Of a stretch of 64,000 nt of DNA, positions 52,565 through 64,000 are shown piece after piece. The translations under genes were made by a program, and so were the position numbers. Origin of the DNA: Blastocladiella emersonii ATCC 22665 (taxonomy: Eukaryota; Blastocladiomycota; Blastocladiomycetes; Blastocladiales; Blastocladiaceae); contig JANHCV010000017.1 of the NCBI GenBank assembly GCA_025594325.1, positions 186,001-250,000 on the forward strand. Reading direction: 5' to 3'. Each line of letters begins with the position of its first letter. The stretch's first letter is position 1. Under the pieces are notes generated by a model that saw nothing but the letters and a program-made list of their open reading frames with translations, did not search any database and was not told the origin of the DNA.

Positions 52565-55219
52565 GTGCGGGCGTTTGTGCGTGCGTGCCTTGATTCGTCC
52601 ACCATCATACGCGCAAAGTGACCAAGTGACCAAGTGACCAAGTGACCAAGGTGACCAAGGTGACCAAGGTGACCAAGGTGACCAAGGTGACCAAGTGACA
52701 CACAAGCACCAAGCTAGGGTGGCCGGGCGGCCATGGAACGTACTGCATGGGAACCATTACCGTGGACTGGCCGCGGCCATTTATCGCAGCACAGCCCTGC
52801 CTGGCTCAGGACGCGGCGGGCGTGGGAGGCAGGCAGGGTAGATCGGTAGCAGCAGCAGGACCTGGCTAGCTGGCTGTCAAACAACACAAGTGAAGGGGTG
52901 CGTGAGGGAGGGTGTGTTGAATGAATGGATGGGTGGATGCAGGCAGAGAGAGACCTTCATACGTGTCGTGGGTGATGAGGATTGGTTGGCCACCATCCAC
53001 CAACGCCATGGCATGGCTGCGGGTGTCGCTGCGTGCGCCTTGGCGGGTGGTGTTGGTGGGTGGGTGGTCTTGGTGGGTGCTGTGGTGGTAGTGGAGCTAG
53101 AGTGGTGCCGTGGGGCTCTTGGGGTCCCCTTTCCTTCCTGTCTGGCCTAGGTGGGTCGGCGGACGCAGCGCGCATGCGGGCAAGGTAACAACATTGCTCA
53201 CGCAATGGATCATGTATTTTATGGCAAGTAGTCTGCGAAGCAGAGACGGGGATGTCCGGCCCAATCGGACCCTCCACGGATCACAATATGCACGCAATGA
53301 ATTGACTGATGATAGGGATGTACCAAACCAGCCACGTAGACAATTGTCGTGGTTGTCGAACAAAACCATATTCAAATCTTTGGCAACGCGCCTGTCCAGC
53401 TAGCCAGGGACCCATGAATCACAGTATCGACCCAACAAGATATTAGACCATGGTAATATAGTAAACCAACCTCGTACATAATTGTCATGGTACTCAAACA
53501 AAACCATATTCAAGTCTTTGCTTTCCCGCATATCCAGCTGGCCAGGGACCCATAAATCACAGTATCGAACGAACAAGATATCTTACCATGGAAATATAGT
53601 TAACCAGCCACGCGGACAATTGTCATGGTACTCAATCGAGACCACATTCAAGTCTTTGCTCTCCCGCATGTCAAGCTGGTTGAAGGCCCATTAATCACAG
53701 TATCGACCCAACAAGATATTTGACCATGGAAACATAGTAAACCAGCCACGCGGATAATTGTCATGGTACTCAATCAAAACCATATTCAAGTCTTTGCTTT
53801 CCCGCACGTCCAGCTGGTTGAAGGCCCATAAATCACAGTATCGACCCAACAAAGTATCTGACAACCGAAATATAGCAGACAATCCACGCAGACAATTGTC
53901 ATGCCACCTAATCAAAACCATATTCAAGTCTTTGCTTTCCCACATGTCAAGCTGGTTGAAGGCCCATAAATCACAGTATCGAACCAACGAAATATCTGAC
54001 CATGGAAATATAGTAAAGCAGCCACGCAGATAATTGTCATGGTACTTAATCAAAACCATATTCATATTTTTGCTTCCCCGCATGTCAAGCTGGTTGAAGG
54101 CCCATAAATCACAGTATCGAACGAACAAGATATCTTACCATGGAAATATAGTTAACCAGCCACGCAAATGATTGTCATGCCACTTAATCAAAACCATACT
54201 CAAATGGTCGATTACCCTCACGTCCAAGCGGCCAAGGACCCAAACCGCCAGATACCCAAATCTACGACCACGTTGCGCACACTCCACTAGCCAACTCTTC
54301 GATCCCCTAATTATGGAGCCCGTCGTCAAAGTCCACGGTCCAATCAACGAGGTAAACAGCGAACTTGTCAAACTGCCAACCTGCCAACCAAACACCCACG
54401 CCGCTTCTCAAGCCACGGTGGGCCCGCGCATTTGCGTTGCCGTCCCAGCCAACGAAGGAATGACTGATGAGCCCTGGTAGCCTGCTAGACTGACAGCCTG
54501 ACAGCGCCCGCTCAGTTGCTATTATCTATCTCGTAGGTAGTCTGGGAGGAGTTCGTTAGTCGATACGCGACCAGTCTCCTCCTGGCTGCCCGCTCTGCTG
54601 CCATCTCCAAGGCCCGCATGAAGATGGGCCAGGGAGGTTTACGAGCATTTCCTATCTCTCCTCTCTCCGTGTGAAACCATTCACCCGCGGACGGATGCGC
54701 ACCACGCACCGTGCACCGCGCACCGCGCACCGCGCACCGCGCACCGTGCACCGCGCACCGCGCACCGCGCACAGCGCACCGCGGACAGCGCCCGATGCAC
54801 CACACGCTGCGCACACGGCGCCAACGGCCACGCTGGTGTCACGCACACACACTCGCATGAACGGCAAGCAGGCAAGGCTTCCTCAACTCAACCATGATCC
54901 ATCGTCCATGTCTGCTCGCTCCAACGGGTGCGCCTGCCTACCCTCCCAGTGCCATCGATTGATTGATTCATGTCCAGTGCTGCCCATGCTTTCATGGCCG
55001 CGGGGTCCGTCAGAACGCCTTGCAATGCGTGCGCCTGCATGCACCTGCACTGCAGAGCGCTGCAGAGGGCTGCACAGCGCTGCGGAGGGCTGCAGAGGGC
55101 TAAGGCGGCAGGGCTTCTCCTCCTGCAGGGGACAGTACCAAGGCCAAGGAGTGCTAGTGACTACTAACGGAATGGTGATTGGCCCCCTTCACACGCTCCT
55201 GGCAGGACTGCGTGTGGGC
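52565..55219 (+). repeat. Unit U19, 2655 bp, six 138-mers (a b c g h i)
   Basis: Same type as U9 and U11, some 22 kb away from U11. Block 53342-54169, nine heptamers from 54706. It is the last unit with the 3+5+1 form of the 8/9-bp array. Confidence 0.95.
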
Positions 55220-58200
55220 GTGCGGGCGTTTGTGCGTGCGTGCCTTGATTCGTCCACCATCATACGCGCAAAGTGACCAAGTGACCAAGTGACCAAGTGA
55301 CCAAGTGACCAAGTGACCAAGGTGACCAAGGTGACCAAGGTGACCAAGGTGACCAAGTGACACACAAGCACCAAGCTAGGGTGGCCGGGCGGCCATGGAA
55401 CGTACTGCATGGGAACCATTACCGTGGACTGGCCGCGGCCATTTATCGCAGCACAGCCCTGCCTGGCTCAGGACGCGGCGGGCGTGGGAGGCAGGCAGGG
55501 TAGATCGGTAGCAGCAGCAGGACCTGGCTAGCTGGCTGTCAAACAACACAAGTGAAGGGGTGCGTGAGGGAGGGTGTGTTGAATGAATGGATGGGTGGAT
55601 GCAGGCAGAGAGAGACCTTCATACGTGTCGTGGGTGATGAGGATTGGTTGGCCACCATCCACCAACGCCATGGCATGGCTGCGGGTGTCGCTGCGTGCGC
55701 CTTGGCGGGTGGTGTTGGTGGGTGGGTGGTCTTGGTGGGTGCTGTGGTGGTAGTGGAGCTAGAGTGGTGCCGTGGGGCTCTTGGGGTCCCCTTTCCTTCC
55801 TGTCTGGCCTAGGTGGGTCGGCGGACGCAGCGCGCATGCGGGCAAGGTAACAACATTGCTCACGCAATGGATCATGTATTTTATGGCAAGTAGTCTGCGA
55901 AGCAGAGACGGGGATGTCCGGCCCAATCGGACCCTCCACGGATCACAATATGCACGCAATGAATTGACTGATGATAGGGATGTACCAAACCAGCCACGTA
56001 GACAATTGTCGTGGTTGTCGAACAAAACCATATTCAAATCTTTGGCAACGCGCCTGTCCAGCTAGCCAGGGACCCATGAATCACAGTATCGACCCAACAA
56101 GATATTAGACCATGGTAATATAGTAAACCAACCTCGTACATAATTGTCATGGTACTCAAACAAAACCATATTCAAGTCTTTGCTTTCCCGCATATCCAGC
56201 TGGCCAGGGACCCATAAATCACAGTATCGAACGAACAAGATATCTTACCATGGAAATATAGTTAACCAGCCACGCGGACAATTGTCATGGTACTCAATCG
56301 AGACCACATTCAAGTCTTTGCTCTCCCGCATGTCAAGCTGGTTGAAGGCCCATTAATCACAGTATCGACCCAACAAGATATTTGACCATGGAAACATAGT
56401 AAACCAGCCACGCGGATAATTGTCATGGTACTCAATCAAAACCATATTCATATTTTTGCTTCCCCGTATGTCAAGCTGGTTGAAGACCCATAACTCACAG
56501 TATCGACCCAACAAGATATTTGACCATGGAAACATAGTAAACCAGCCACGCGGATAATTGTCATGGTACTCAATCAAAACCATATTCATATTTTTGCTTC
56601 CCCGCATGTCAAGCTGGTTGAAGACCCATAAATCACAGTATCGAACCAACAAAATATCTGACCATGGAAATATAGTTAACCAGCCACGCGGACAATTGTC
56701 ATGGTACTCAATCGAAACCACATTCAAGTCTTTGCTCTCCCGCATGTCAAGCTGGTTGAAGGCCCATTAATCACAGTATCGACCCAACAAGATATTTGAC
56801 CATGGAAACATAGTAAACCAGCCACGCGGATAATTGTCATGGTACTCAATCAAAACCATATTCAAGTCTTTGCTTTCCCGCACGTCCAGCTGGTTGAAGG
56901 CCCATAAATCACAGTATCGACCCAACAAAGTATCTGACAACCGAAATATAGCAGACAATCCACGCAGACAATTGTCATGCCACCTAATCAAAACCATATT
57001 CAAGTCTTTGCTTTCCCACATGTCAAGCTGGTTGAAGGCCCATAAATCACAGTATCGAACCAACGAAATATCTGACCATGGAAATATAGTAAAGCAGCCA
57101 CGCAGATAATTGTCATGGTACTTAATCAAAACCATATTCATATTTTTGCTTCCCCGCATGTCAAGCTGGTTGAAGGCCCATAAATCACAGTATCGAACGA
57201 ACAAGATATCTTACCATGGAAATATAGTTAACCAGCCACGCAAATGATTGTCATGCCACTTAATCAAAACCATACTCAAATGGTCGATTACCCTCACGTC
57301 CAAGCGGCCAAGGACCCAAACCGCCAGATACCCAAATCTACGACCACGTTGCGCACACTCCACTAGCCAACTCTTCGATCCCCTAATTATGGAGCCCGTC
57401 GTCAAAGTCCACGGTCCAATCAACGAGGTAAACAGCGAACTTGTCAAACTGCCAACCTGCCAACCAAACACCCACGCCGCTTCTCAAGCCACGGTGGGCC
57501 CGCGCATTTGCGTTGCCGTCCCAGCCAACGAAGGAATGACTGATGAGCCCTGGTAGCCTGCTAGACTGACAGCCTGACAGCGCCCGCTCAGTTGCTATTA
57601 TCTATCTCGTAGGTAGTCTGGGAGGAGTTCGTTAGTCGATACGCGACCAGTCTCCTCCTGGCTGCCCGCTCTGCTGCCATCTCCAAGGCCCGCATGAAGA
57701 TGGGCCAGGGAGGTTTACGAGCATTTCCTATCTCTCCTCTCTCCGTGTGAAACCATTCACCCGCGGACGGATGCGCACCACGCACCGTGCACCGCGCACC
57801 GCGCACCGCGCACCGCGCACCGTGCACCGCGCACCGCGCACCGCGCACAGCGCACCGCGGACAGCGCCCGATGCACCACACGCTGCGCACACGGCGCCAA
57901 CGGCCACGCTGGTGTCACGCACACACACTCGCATGAACGGCAAGCAGGCAAGGCTTCCTCAACTCAACCATGATCCATCGTCCATGTCTGCTCGCTCCAA
58001 CGGGTGCGCCTGCCTACCCTCCCAGTGCCATCGATTGATTGATTCATGTCCAGTGCTGCCCATGCTTTCATGGCCGCGGGGTCCGTCAGAACGCCTTGCA
58101 ATGCGTGCGCCTGCATGCACCTGCACTGCAGAGCGCTGCAGAGGGCTGCACAGCGCTGCGGAGGGCTGCAGAGGGCTAAGGCGGCAGGGCTTCTCCTCCT

Positions 58201-58295
58201 GCAGGGGACAGTACCAAGGCCAAGGAGTGCTAGTGACTACTAACGGAATGGTGATTGGCCCCCTTCACACGCTCCTGGCAGGACTGCGTGTGGGC
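55220..58295 (+). repeat. Unit U20, 3076 bp, nine 138-mers, long 8/9-bp array
   Basis: Block 56004-57245, order a b c d e f'' g h i, nine heptamers from 57782. The 8/9-bp array (55273-55356) is in the 5+4+1 state and is 7 bp longer than in U1-U19, which shifts everything after it. Confidence 0.94.
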
Positions 58296-61200
58296 GTGCG
58301 GGCGTTTGTGCGTGCGTGCCTTGATTCGTCCACCATCATACGCGCAAAGTGACCAAGTGACCAAGTGACCAAGTGACCAAGTGACCAAGTGACCAAGGTG
58401 ACCAAGGTGACCAAGGTGACCAAGGTGACCAAGTGACACACAAGCACCAAGCTAGGGTGGCCGGGCGGCCATGGAACGTACTGCATGGGAACCATTACCG
58501 TGGACTGGCCGCGGCCATTTATCGCAGCACAGCCCTGCCTGGCTCAGGACGCGGCGGGCGTGGGAGGCAGGCAGGGTAGATCGGTAGCAGCAGCAGGACC
58601 TGGCTAGCTGGCTGTCAAACAACACAAGTGAAGGGGTGCGTGAGGGAGGGTGTGTTGAATGAATGGATGGGTGGATGCAGGCAGAGAGAGACCTTCATAC
58701 GTGTCGTGGGTGATGAGGATTGGTTGGCCACCATCCACCAACGCCATGGCATGGCTGCGGGTGTCGCTGCGTGCGCCTTGGCGGGTGGTGTTGGTGGGTG
58801 GGTGGTCTTGGTGGGTGCTGTGGTGGTAGTGGAGCTAGAGTGGTGCCGTGGGGCTCTTGGGGTCCCCTTTCCTTCCTGTCTGGCCTAGGTGGGTCGGCGG
58901 ACGCAGCGCGCATGCGGGCAAGGTAACAACATTGCTCACGCAATGGATCATGTATTTTATGGCAAGTAGTCTGCGAAGCAGAGACGGGGATGTCCGGCCC
59001 AATCGGACCCTCCACGGATCACAATATGCACGCAATGAATTGACTGATGATAGGGATGTACCAAACCAGCCACGTAGACAATTGTCGTGGTTGTCGAACA
59101 AAACCATATTCAAATCTTTGGCAACGCGCCTGTCCAGCTAGCCAGGGACCCATGAATCACAGTATCGACCCAACAAGATATTAGACCATGGTAATATAGT
59201 AAACCAACCTCGTACATAATTGTCATGGTACTCAAACAAAACCATATTCAAGTCTTTGCTTTCCCGCATATCCAGCTGGCCAGGGACCCATAAATCACAG
59301 TATCGAACGAACAAGATATCTTACCATGGAAATATAGTTAACCAGCCACGCGGACAATTGTCATGGTACTCAATCGAGACCACATTCAAGTCTTTGCTCT
59401 CCCGCATGTCAAGCTGGTTGAAGGCCCATTAATCACAGTATCGACCCAACAAGATATTTGACCATGGAAACATAGTAAACCAGCCACGCGGATAATTGTC
59501 ATGGTACTCAATCAAAACCATATTCAAGTCTTTGCTTTCCCGCACGTCCAGCTGGTTGAAGACCCATAACTCACAGTATCGACCCAACAAGATATTTGAC
59601 CATGGAAACATAGTAAACCAGCCACGCGGATAATTGTCATGGTACTCAATCAAAACCATATTCATATTTTTGCTTCCCCGCATGTCAAGCTGGTTGAAGA
59701 CCCATAAATCACAGTATCGAACCAACAAAATATCTGACCATGGAAATATAGTTAACCAGCCACGCGGACAATTGTCATGGTACTCAATCGAAACCACATT
59801 CAAGTCTTTGCTCTCCCGCATGTCAAGCTGGTTGAAGGCCCATTAATCACAGTATCGACCCAACAAGATATTTGACCATGGAAACATAGTAAACCAGCCA
59901 CGCGGATAATTGTCATGGTACTCAATCAAAACCATATTCAAGTCTTTGCTTTCCCGCACGTCCAGCTGGTTGAAGGCCCATAAATCACAGTATCGACCCA
60001 ACAAAGTATCTGACAACCGAAATATAGCAGACAATCCACGCAGACAATTGTCATGCCACCTAATCAAAACCATATTCAAGTCTTTGCTTTCCCACATGTC
60101 AAGCTGGTTGAAGGCCCATAAATCACAGTATCGAACCAACGAAATATCTGACCATGGAAATATAGTAAAGCAGCCACGCAGATAATTGTCATGGTACTTA
60201 ATCAAAACCATATTCATATTTTTGCTTCCCCGCATGTCAAGCTGGTTGAAGGCCCATAAATCACAGTATCGAACGAACAAGATATCTTACCATGGAAATA
60301 TAGTTAACCAGCCACGCAAATGATTGTCATGCCACTTAATCAAAACCATACTCAAATGGTCGATTACCCTCACGTCCAAGCGGCCAAGGACCCAAACCGC
60401 CAGATACCCAAATCTACGACCACGTTGCGCACACTCCACTAGCCAACTCTTCGATCCCCTAATTATGGAGCCCGTCGTCAAAGTCCACGGTCCAATCAAC
60501 GAGGTAAACAGCGAACTTGTCAAACTGCCAACCTGCCAACCAAACACCCACGCCGCTTCTCAAGCCACGGTGGGCCCGCGCATTTGCGTTGCCGTCCCAG
60601 CCAACGAAGGAATGACTGATGAGCCCTGGTAGCCTGCTAGACTGACAGCCTGACAGCGCCCGCTCAGTTGCTATTATCTATCTCGTAGGTAGTCTGGGAG
60701 GAGTTCGTTAGTCGATACGCGACCAGTCTCCTCCTGGCTGCCCGCTCTGCTGCCATCTCCAAGGCCCGCATGAAGATGGGCCAGGGAGGTTTACGAGCAT
60801 TTCCTATCTCTCCTCTCTCCGTGTGAAACCATTCACCCGCGGACGGATGCGCACCACGCACCGTGCACCGCGCACCGCGCACCGCGCACCGCGCACCGTG
60901 CACCGCGCACCGCGCACCGCGCACAGCGCACCGCGGACAGCGCCCGATGCACCACACGCTGCGCACACGGCGCCAACGGCCACGCTGGTGTCACGCACAC
61001 ACACTCGCATGAACGGCAAGCAGGCAAGGCTTCCTCAACTCAACCATGATCCATCGTCCATGTCTGCTCGCTCCAACGGGTGCGCCTGCCTACCCTCCCA
61101 GTGCCATCGATTGATTGATTCATGTCCAGTGCTGCCCATGCTTTCATGGCCGCGGGGTCCGTCAGAACGCCTTGCAATGCGTGCGCCTGCATGCACCTGC

Positions 61201-61371
61201 ACTGCAGAGCGCTGCAGAGGGCTGCACAGCGCTGCGGAGGGCTGCAGAGGGCTAAGGCGGCAGGGCTTCTCCTCCTGCAGGGGACAGTACCAAGGCCAAG
61301 GAGTGCTAGTGACTACTAACGGAATGGTGATTGGCCCCCTTCACACGCTCCTGGCAGGACTGCGTGTGGGC
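58296..61371 (+). repeat. Unit U21, 3076 bp, nine 138-mers, g/d conversion copy
   Basis: Block 59080-60321. The fourth copy (59494-59631) begins with g sequence and switches to d sequence between 59549 and 59562 without changing length. The rest follows the U20 pattern, with nine heptamers from 60858 and the 5+4+1 array at 58349-58432. Confidence 0.94.
59494..59631 (+). repeat. Chimeric 138-mer g/d in U21 without length change
   Basis: In the place of d, the copy starts with tcaagtctttgctttcc and gcacgtcc (g type) and ends with gacccataactcac (d type). The switch lies between 59549 and 59562. The number of copies stays nine, so this looks like gene conversion or a double exchange. Confidence 0.85.
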
Positions 61372-64000
61372 GTGCGGGCGTTTGTGCGTGCGTGCCTTGA
61401 TTCGTCCACCATCATACGCGCAAAGTGACCAAGTGACCAAGTGACCAAGTGACCAAGTGACCAAGTGACCAAGGTGACCAAGGTGACCAAGGTGACCAAG
61501 GTGACCAAGTGACACACAAGCACCAAGCTAGGGTGGCCGGGCGGCCATGGAACGTACTGCATGGGAACCATTACCGTGGACTGGCCGCGGCCATTTATCG
61601 CAGCACAGCCCTGCCTGGCTCAGGACGCGGCGGGCGTGGGAGGCAGGCAGGGTAGATCGGTAGCAGCAGCAGGACCTGGCTAGCTGGCTGTCAAACAACA
61701 CAAGTGAAGGGGTGCGTGAGGGAGGGTGTGTTGAATGAATGGATGGGTGGATGCAGGCAGAGAGAGACCTTCATACGTGTCGTGGGTGATGAGGATTGGT
61801 TGGCCACCATCCACCAACGCCATGGCATGGCTGCGGGTGTCGCTGCGTGCGCCTTGGCGGGTGGTGTTGGTGGGTGGGTGGTCTTGGTGGGTGCTGTGGT
61901 GGTAGTGGAGCTAGAGTGGTGCCGTGGGGCTCTTGGGGTCCCCTTTCCTTCCTGTCTGGCCTAGGTGGGTCGGCGGACGCAGCGCGCATGCGGGCAAGGT
62001 AACAACATTGCTCACGCAATGGATCATGTATTTTATGGCAAGTAGTCTGCGAAGCAGAGACGGGGATGTCCGGCCCAATCGGACCCTCCACGGATCACAA
62101 TATGCACGCAATGAATTGACTGATGATAGGGATGTACCAAACCAGCCACGTAGACAATTGTCGTGGTTGTCGAACAAAACCATATTCAAATCTTTGGCAA
62201 CGCGCCTGTCCAGCTAGCCAGGGACCCATGAATCACAGTATCGACCCAACAAGATATTAGACCATGGTAATATAGTAAACCAACCTCGTACATAATTGTC
62301 ATGGTACTCAAACAAAACCATATTCAAGTCTTTGCTTTCCCGCATATCCAGCTGGCCAGGGACCCATAAATCACAGTATCGAACGAACAAGATATCTTAC
62401 CATGGAAATATAGTTAACCAGCCACGCGGACAATTGTCATGGTACTCAATCGAGACCACATTCAAGTCTTTGCTCTCCCGCATGTCAAGCTGGTTGAAGG
62501 CCCATTAATCACAGTATCGACCCAACAAGATATTTGACCATGGAAACATAGTAAACCAGCCACGCGGATAATTGTCATGGTACTCAATCAAAACCATATT
62601 CATATTTTTGCTTCCCCGTATGTCAAGCTGGTTGAAGACCCATAACTCACAGTATCGACCCAACAAGATATTTGACCATGGAAACATAGTAAACCAGCCA
62701 CGCGGATAATTGTCATGGTACTCAATCAAAACCATATTCATATTTTTGCTTCCCCGCATGTCAAGCTGGTTGAAGACCCATAAATCACAGTATCGAACCA
62801 ACAAAATATCTGACCATGGAAATATAGTTAACCAGCCACGCGGACAATTGTCATGGTACTCAATCGAAACCACATTCAAGTCTTTGCTCTCCCGCATGTC
62901 AAGCTGGTTGAAGGCCCATTAATCACAGTATCGACCCAACAAGATATTTGACCATGGAAACATAGTAAACCAGCCACGCGGATAATTGTCATGGTACTCA
63001 ATCAAAACCATATTCAAGTCTTTGCTTTCCCGCACGTCCAGCTGGTTGAAGGCCCATAAATCACAGTATCGACCCAACAAAGTATCTGACAACCGAAATA
63101 TAGCAGACAATCCACGCAGACAATTGTCATGCCACCTAATCAAAACCATATTCAAGTCTTTGCTTTCCCACATGTCAAGCTGGTTGAAGGCCCATAAATC
63201 ACAGTATCGAACCAACGAAATATCTGACCATGGAAATATAGTAAAGCAGCCACGCAGATAATTGTCATGGTACTTAATCAAAACCATATTCATATTTTTG
63301 CTTCCCCGCATGTCAAGCTGGTTGAAGGCCCATAAATCACAGTATCGAACGAACAAGATATCTTACCATGGAAATATAGTTAACCAGCCACGCAAATGAT
63401 TGTCATGCCACTTAATCAAAACCATACTCAAATGGTCGATTACCCTCACGTCCAAGCGGCCAAGGACCCAAACCGCCAGATACCCAAATCTACGACCACG
63501 TTGCGCACACTCCACTAGCCAACTCTTCGATCCCCTAATTATGGAGCCCGTCGTCAAAGTCCACGGTCCAATCAACGAGGTAAACAGCGAACTTGTCAAA
63601 CTGCCAACCTGCCAACCAAACACCCACGCCGCTTCTCAAGCCACGGTGGGCCCGCGCATTTGCGTTGCCGTCCCAGCCAACGAAGGAATGACTGATGAGC
63701 CCTGGTAGCCTGCTAGACTGACAGCCTGACAGCGCCCGCTCAGTTGCTATTATCTATCTCGTAGGTAGTCTGGGAGGAGTTCGTTAGTCGATACGCGACC
63801 AGTCTCCTCCTGGCTGCCCGCTCTGCTGCCATCTCCAAGGCCCGCATGAAGATGGGCCAGGGAGGTTTACGAGCATTTCCTATCTCTCCTCTCTCCGTGT
63901 GAAACCATTCACCCGCGGACGGATGCGCACCACGCACCGTGCACCGCGCACCGCGCACCGCGCACCGCGCACCGTGCACCGCGCACAGCGCACCGCGGAC
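61372..64000 (+). repeat. Unit U22, cut by the window end
   Basis: Block 62156-63397 with nine 138-mers (f'' type) and the 5+4+1 array at 61425-61508. The heptamer array (63934-63982) has seven copies arranged gt, 4 gc, gt, 1 gc. This short form differs from the one in U4-U7. The unit is cut in the ragged edge of the heptamers, so its last part is outside the window. Confidence 0.93.

Larger units (their letters stand above)
1..64000 (+). repeat. Macrosatellite array, 2.66-3.21 kb units, head to tail
   Basis: The window repeats itself with a step of 2655 to 3207 bases from the first base to the last. One landmark in the GC-rich spacer recurs at 326, 2981, 5636, 8291, 11070, 14125, 16904, 19683, 22752, 25407, 28476, 31131, 34200, 37269, 40476, 43545, 46614, 49821, 52890, 55552, 58628 and 61704, always on the same strand. 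Every base belongs to a unit, so the array extends past both ends of the window. No terminal repeats, integrase, transposase, reverse transcriptase or other mobile-element protein is visible. The arrangement fits a eukaryotic macrosatellite. Its chromosomal location (subtelomere, centromere, heterochromatic knob) cannot be told from here. Confidence 0.98.

Noticed and set aside
1-64000. rDNA or rDNA intergenic spacer array
   Set aside because: No 18S, 5.8S, 28S or 5S sequence is recognisable anywhere in the unit, and a 3 kb unit is too short to hold the large rRNA genes.
1-64000. Tandem transposon or retroelement array
   Set aside because: No reverse transcriptase, integrase, transposase or helicase motif appears in any frame, and I see no long terminal or inverted repeats bounding the unit.

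Overview
The whole 64 kb is one head-to-tail tandem array of a large satellite unit. I find no gene, RNA gene, transposon or CRISPR array that the sequence supports. With unit boundaries set arbitrarily at base 1, there are 21 complete units (U1 to U21) and one unit cut by the window end (U22). All lie in the same orientation, and neither edge of the array is visible. Unit lengths fall in discrete classes: 2655 (U1-3, U9, U11, U19), 2779 (U4, U6, U7), 3055 (U5), 3069 (U8, U10, U12, U13, U15, U16, U18), 3076 (U20, U21) and 3207 (U14, U17).

Each unit has the same plan, given here with U1 coordinates: short spacer (1-53); an 8/9-bp repeat built on gtgaccaa (54-130); GC-rich spacer with a G-rich tract (131-777); a block of 138-bp tandem repeats (778-1605) ending in a decayed copy (1606 to about 1700); spacer (about 1701-2134); a 7-bp repeat built on gcaccgc (2142-2204, ragged edges 2135-2225); spacer (2226-2484); a 10-bp repeat (2485-2534); spacer (2535-2655). 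The spacers look invariant between units. Nearly all variation lies in the nested repeats: 6, 7, 9 or 10 copies of the 138-mer, 9 or 7 heptamers, and two states of the 8/9-bp array. These account exactly for every length class (for example 3069 = 2655 + 3x138, 2779 = 2655 + 138 - 14, 3076 = 3069 + 7).

The 138-mers have position-specific types. I name them a b c d e f g h i, followed by decayed z, as in U8: a 20135-20272, b 20273-20410, c 20411-20548, d 20549-20686, e 20687-20824, f 20825-20962, g 20963-21100, h 21101-21238, i 21239-21376, z from 21377. Shorter and longer units are deletions or duplications of whole 138-mers, often with chimeric copies at the junction. I use f' for an f copy with an f-type 3' half, f'' for an f copy whose 3' half is identical to c, and d' for a d copy ending in the e/b-type sequence. 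In total there are about 176 full 138-mers plus 22 decayed ones.

Organism: the scale and nesting of the array mean eukaryotic repetitive DNA (macrosatellite, subtelomeric, centromeric or other heterochromatin). The spacer style (GC-rich, many short direct repeats) reminds me of filamentous ascomycete intergenic DNA, but this is a weak impression and other eukaryotes are possible. Many reading frames are open, but they follow from repeat periods without stop codons (138 = 3x46) and from GC-rich low-complexity sequence. I treat none as a gene.
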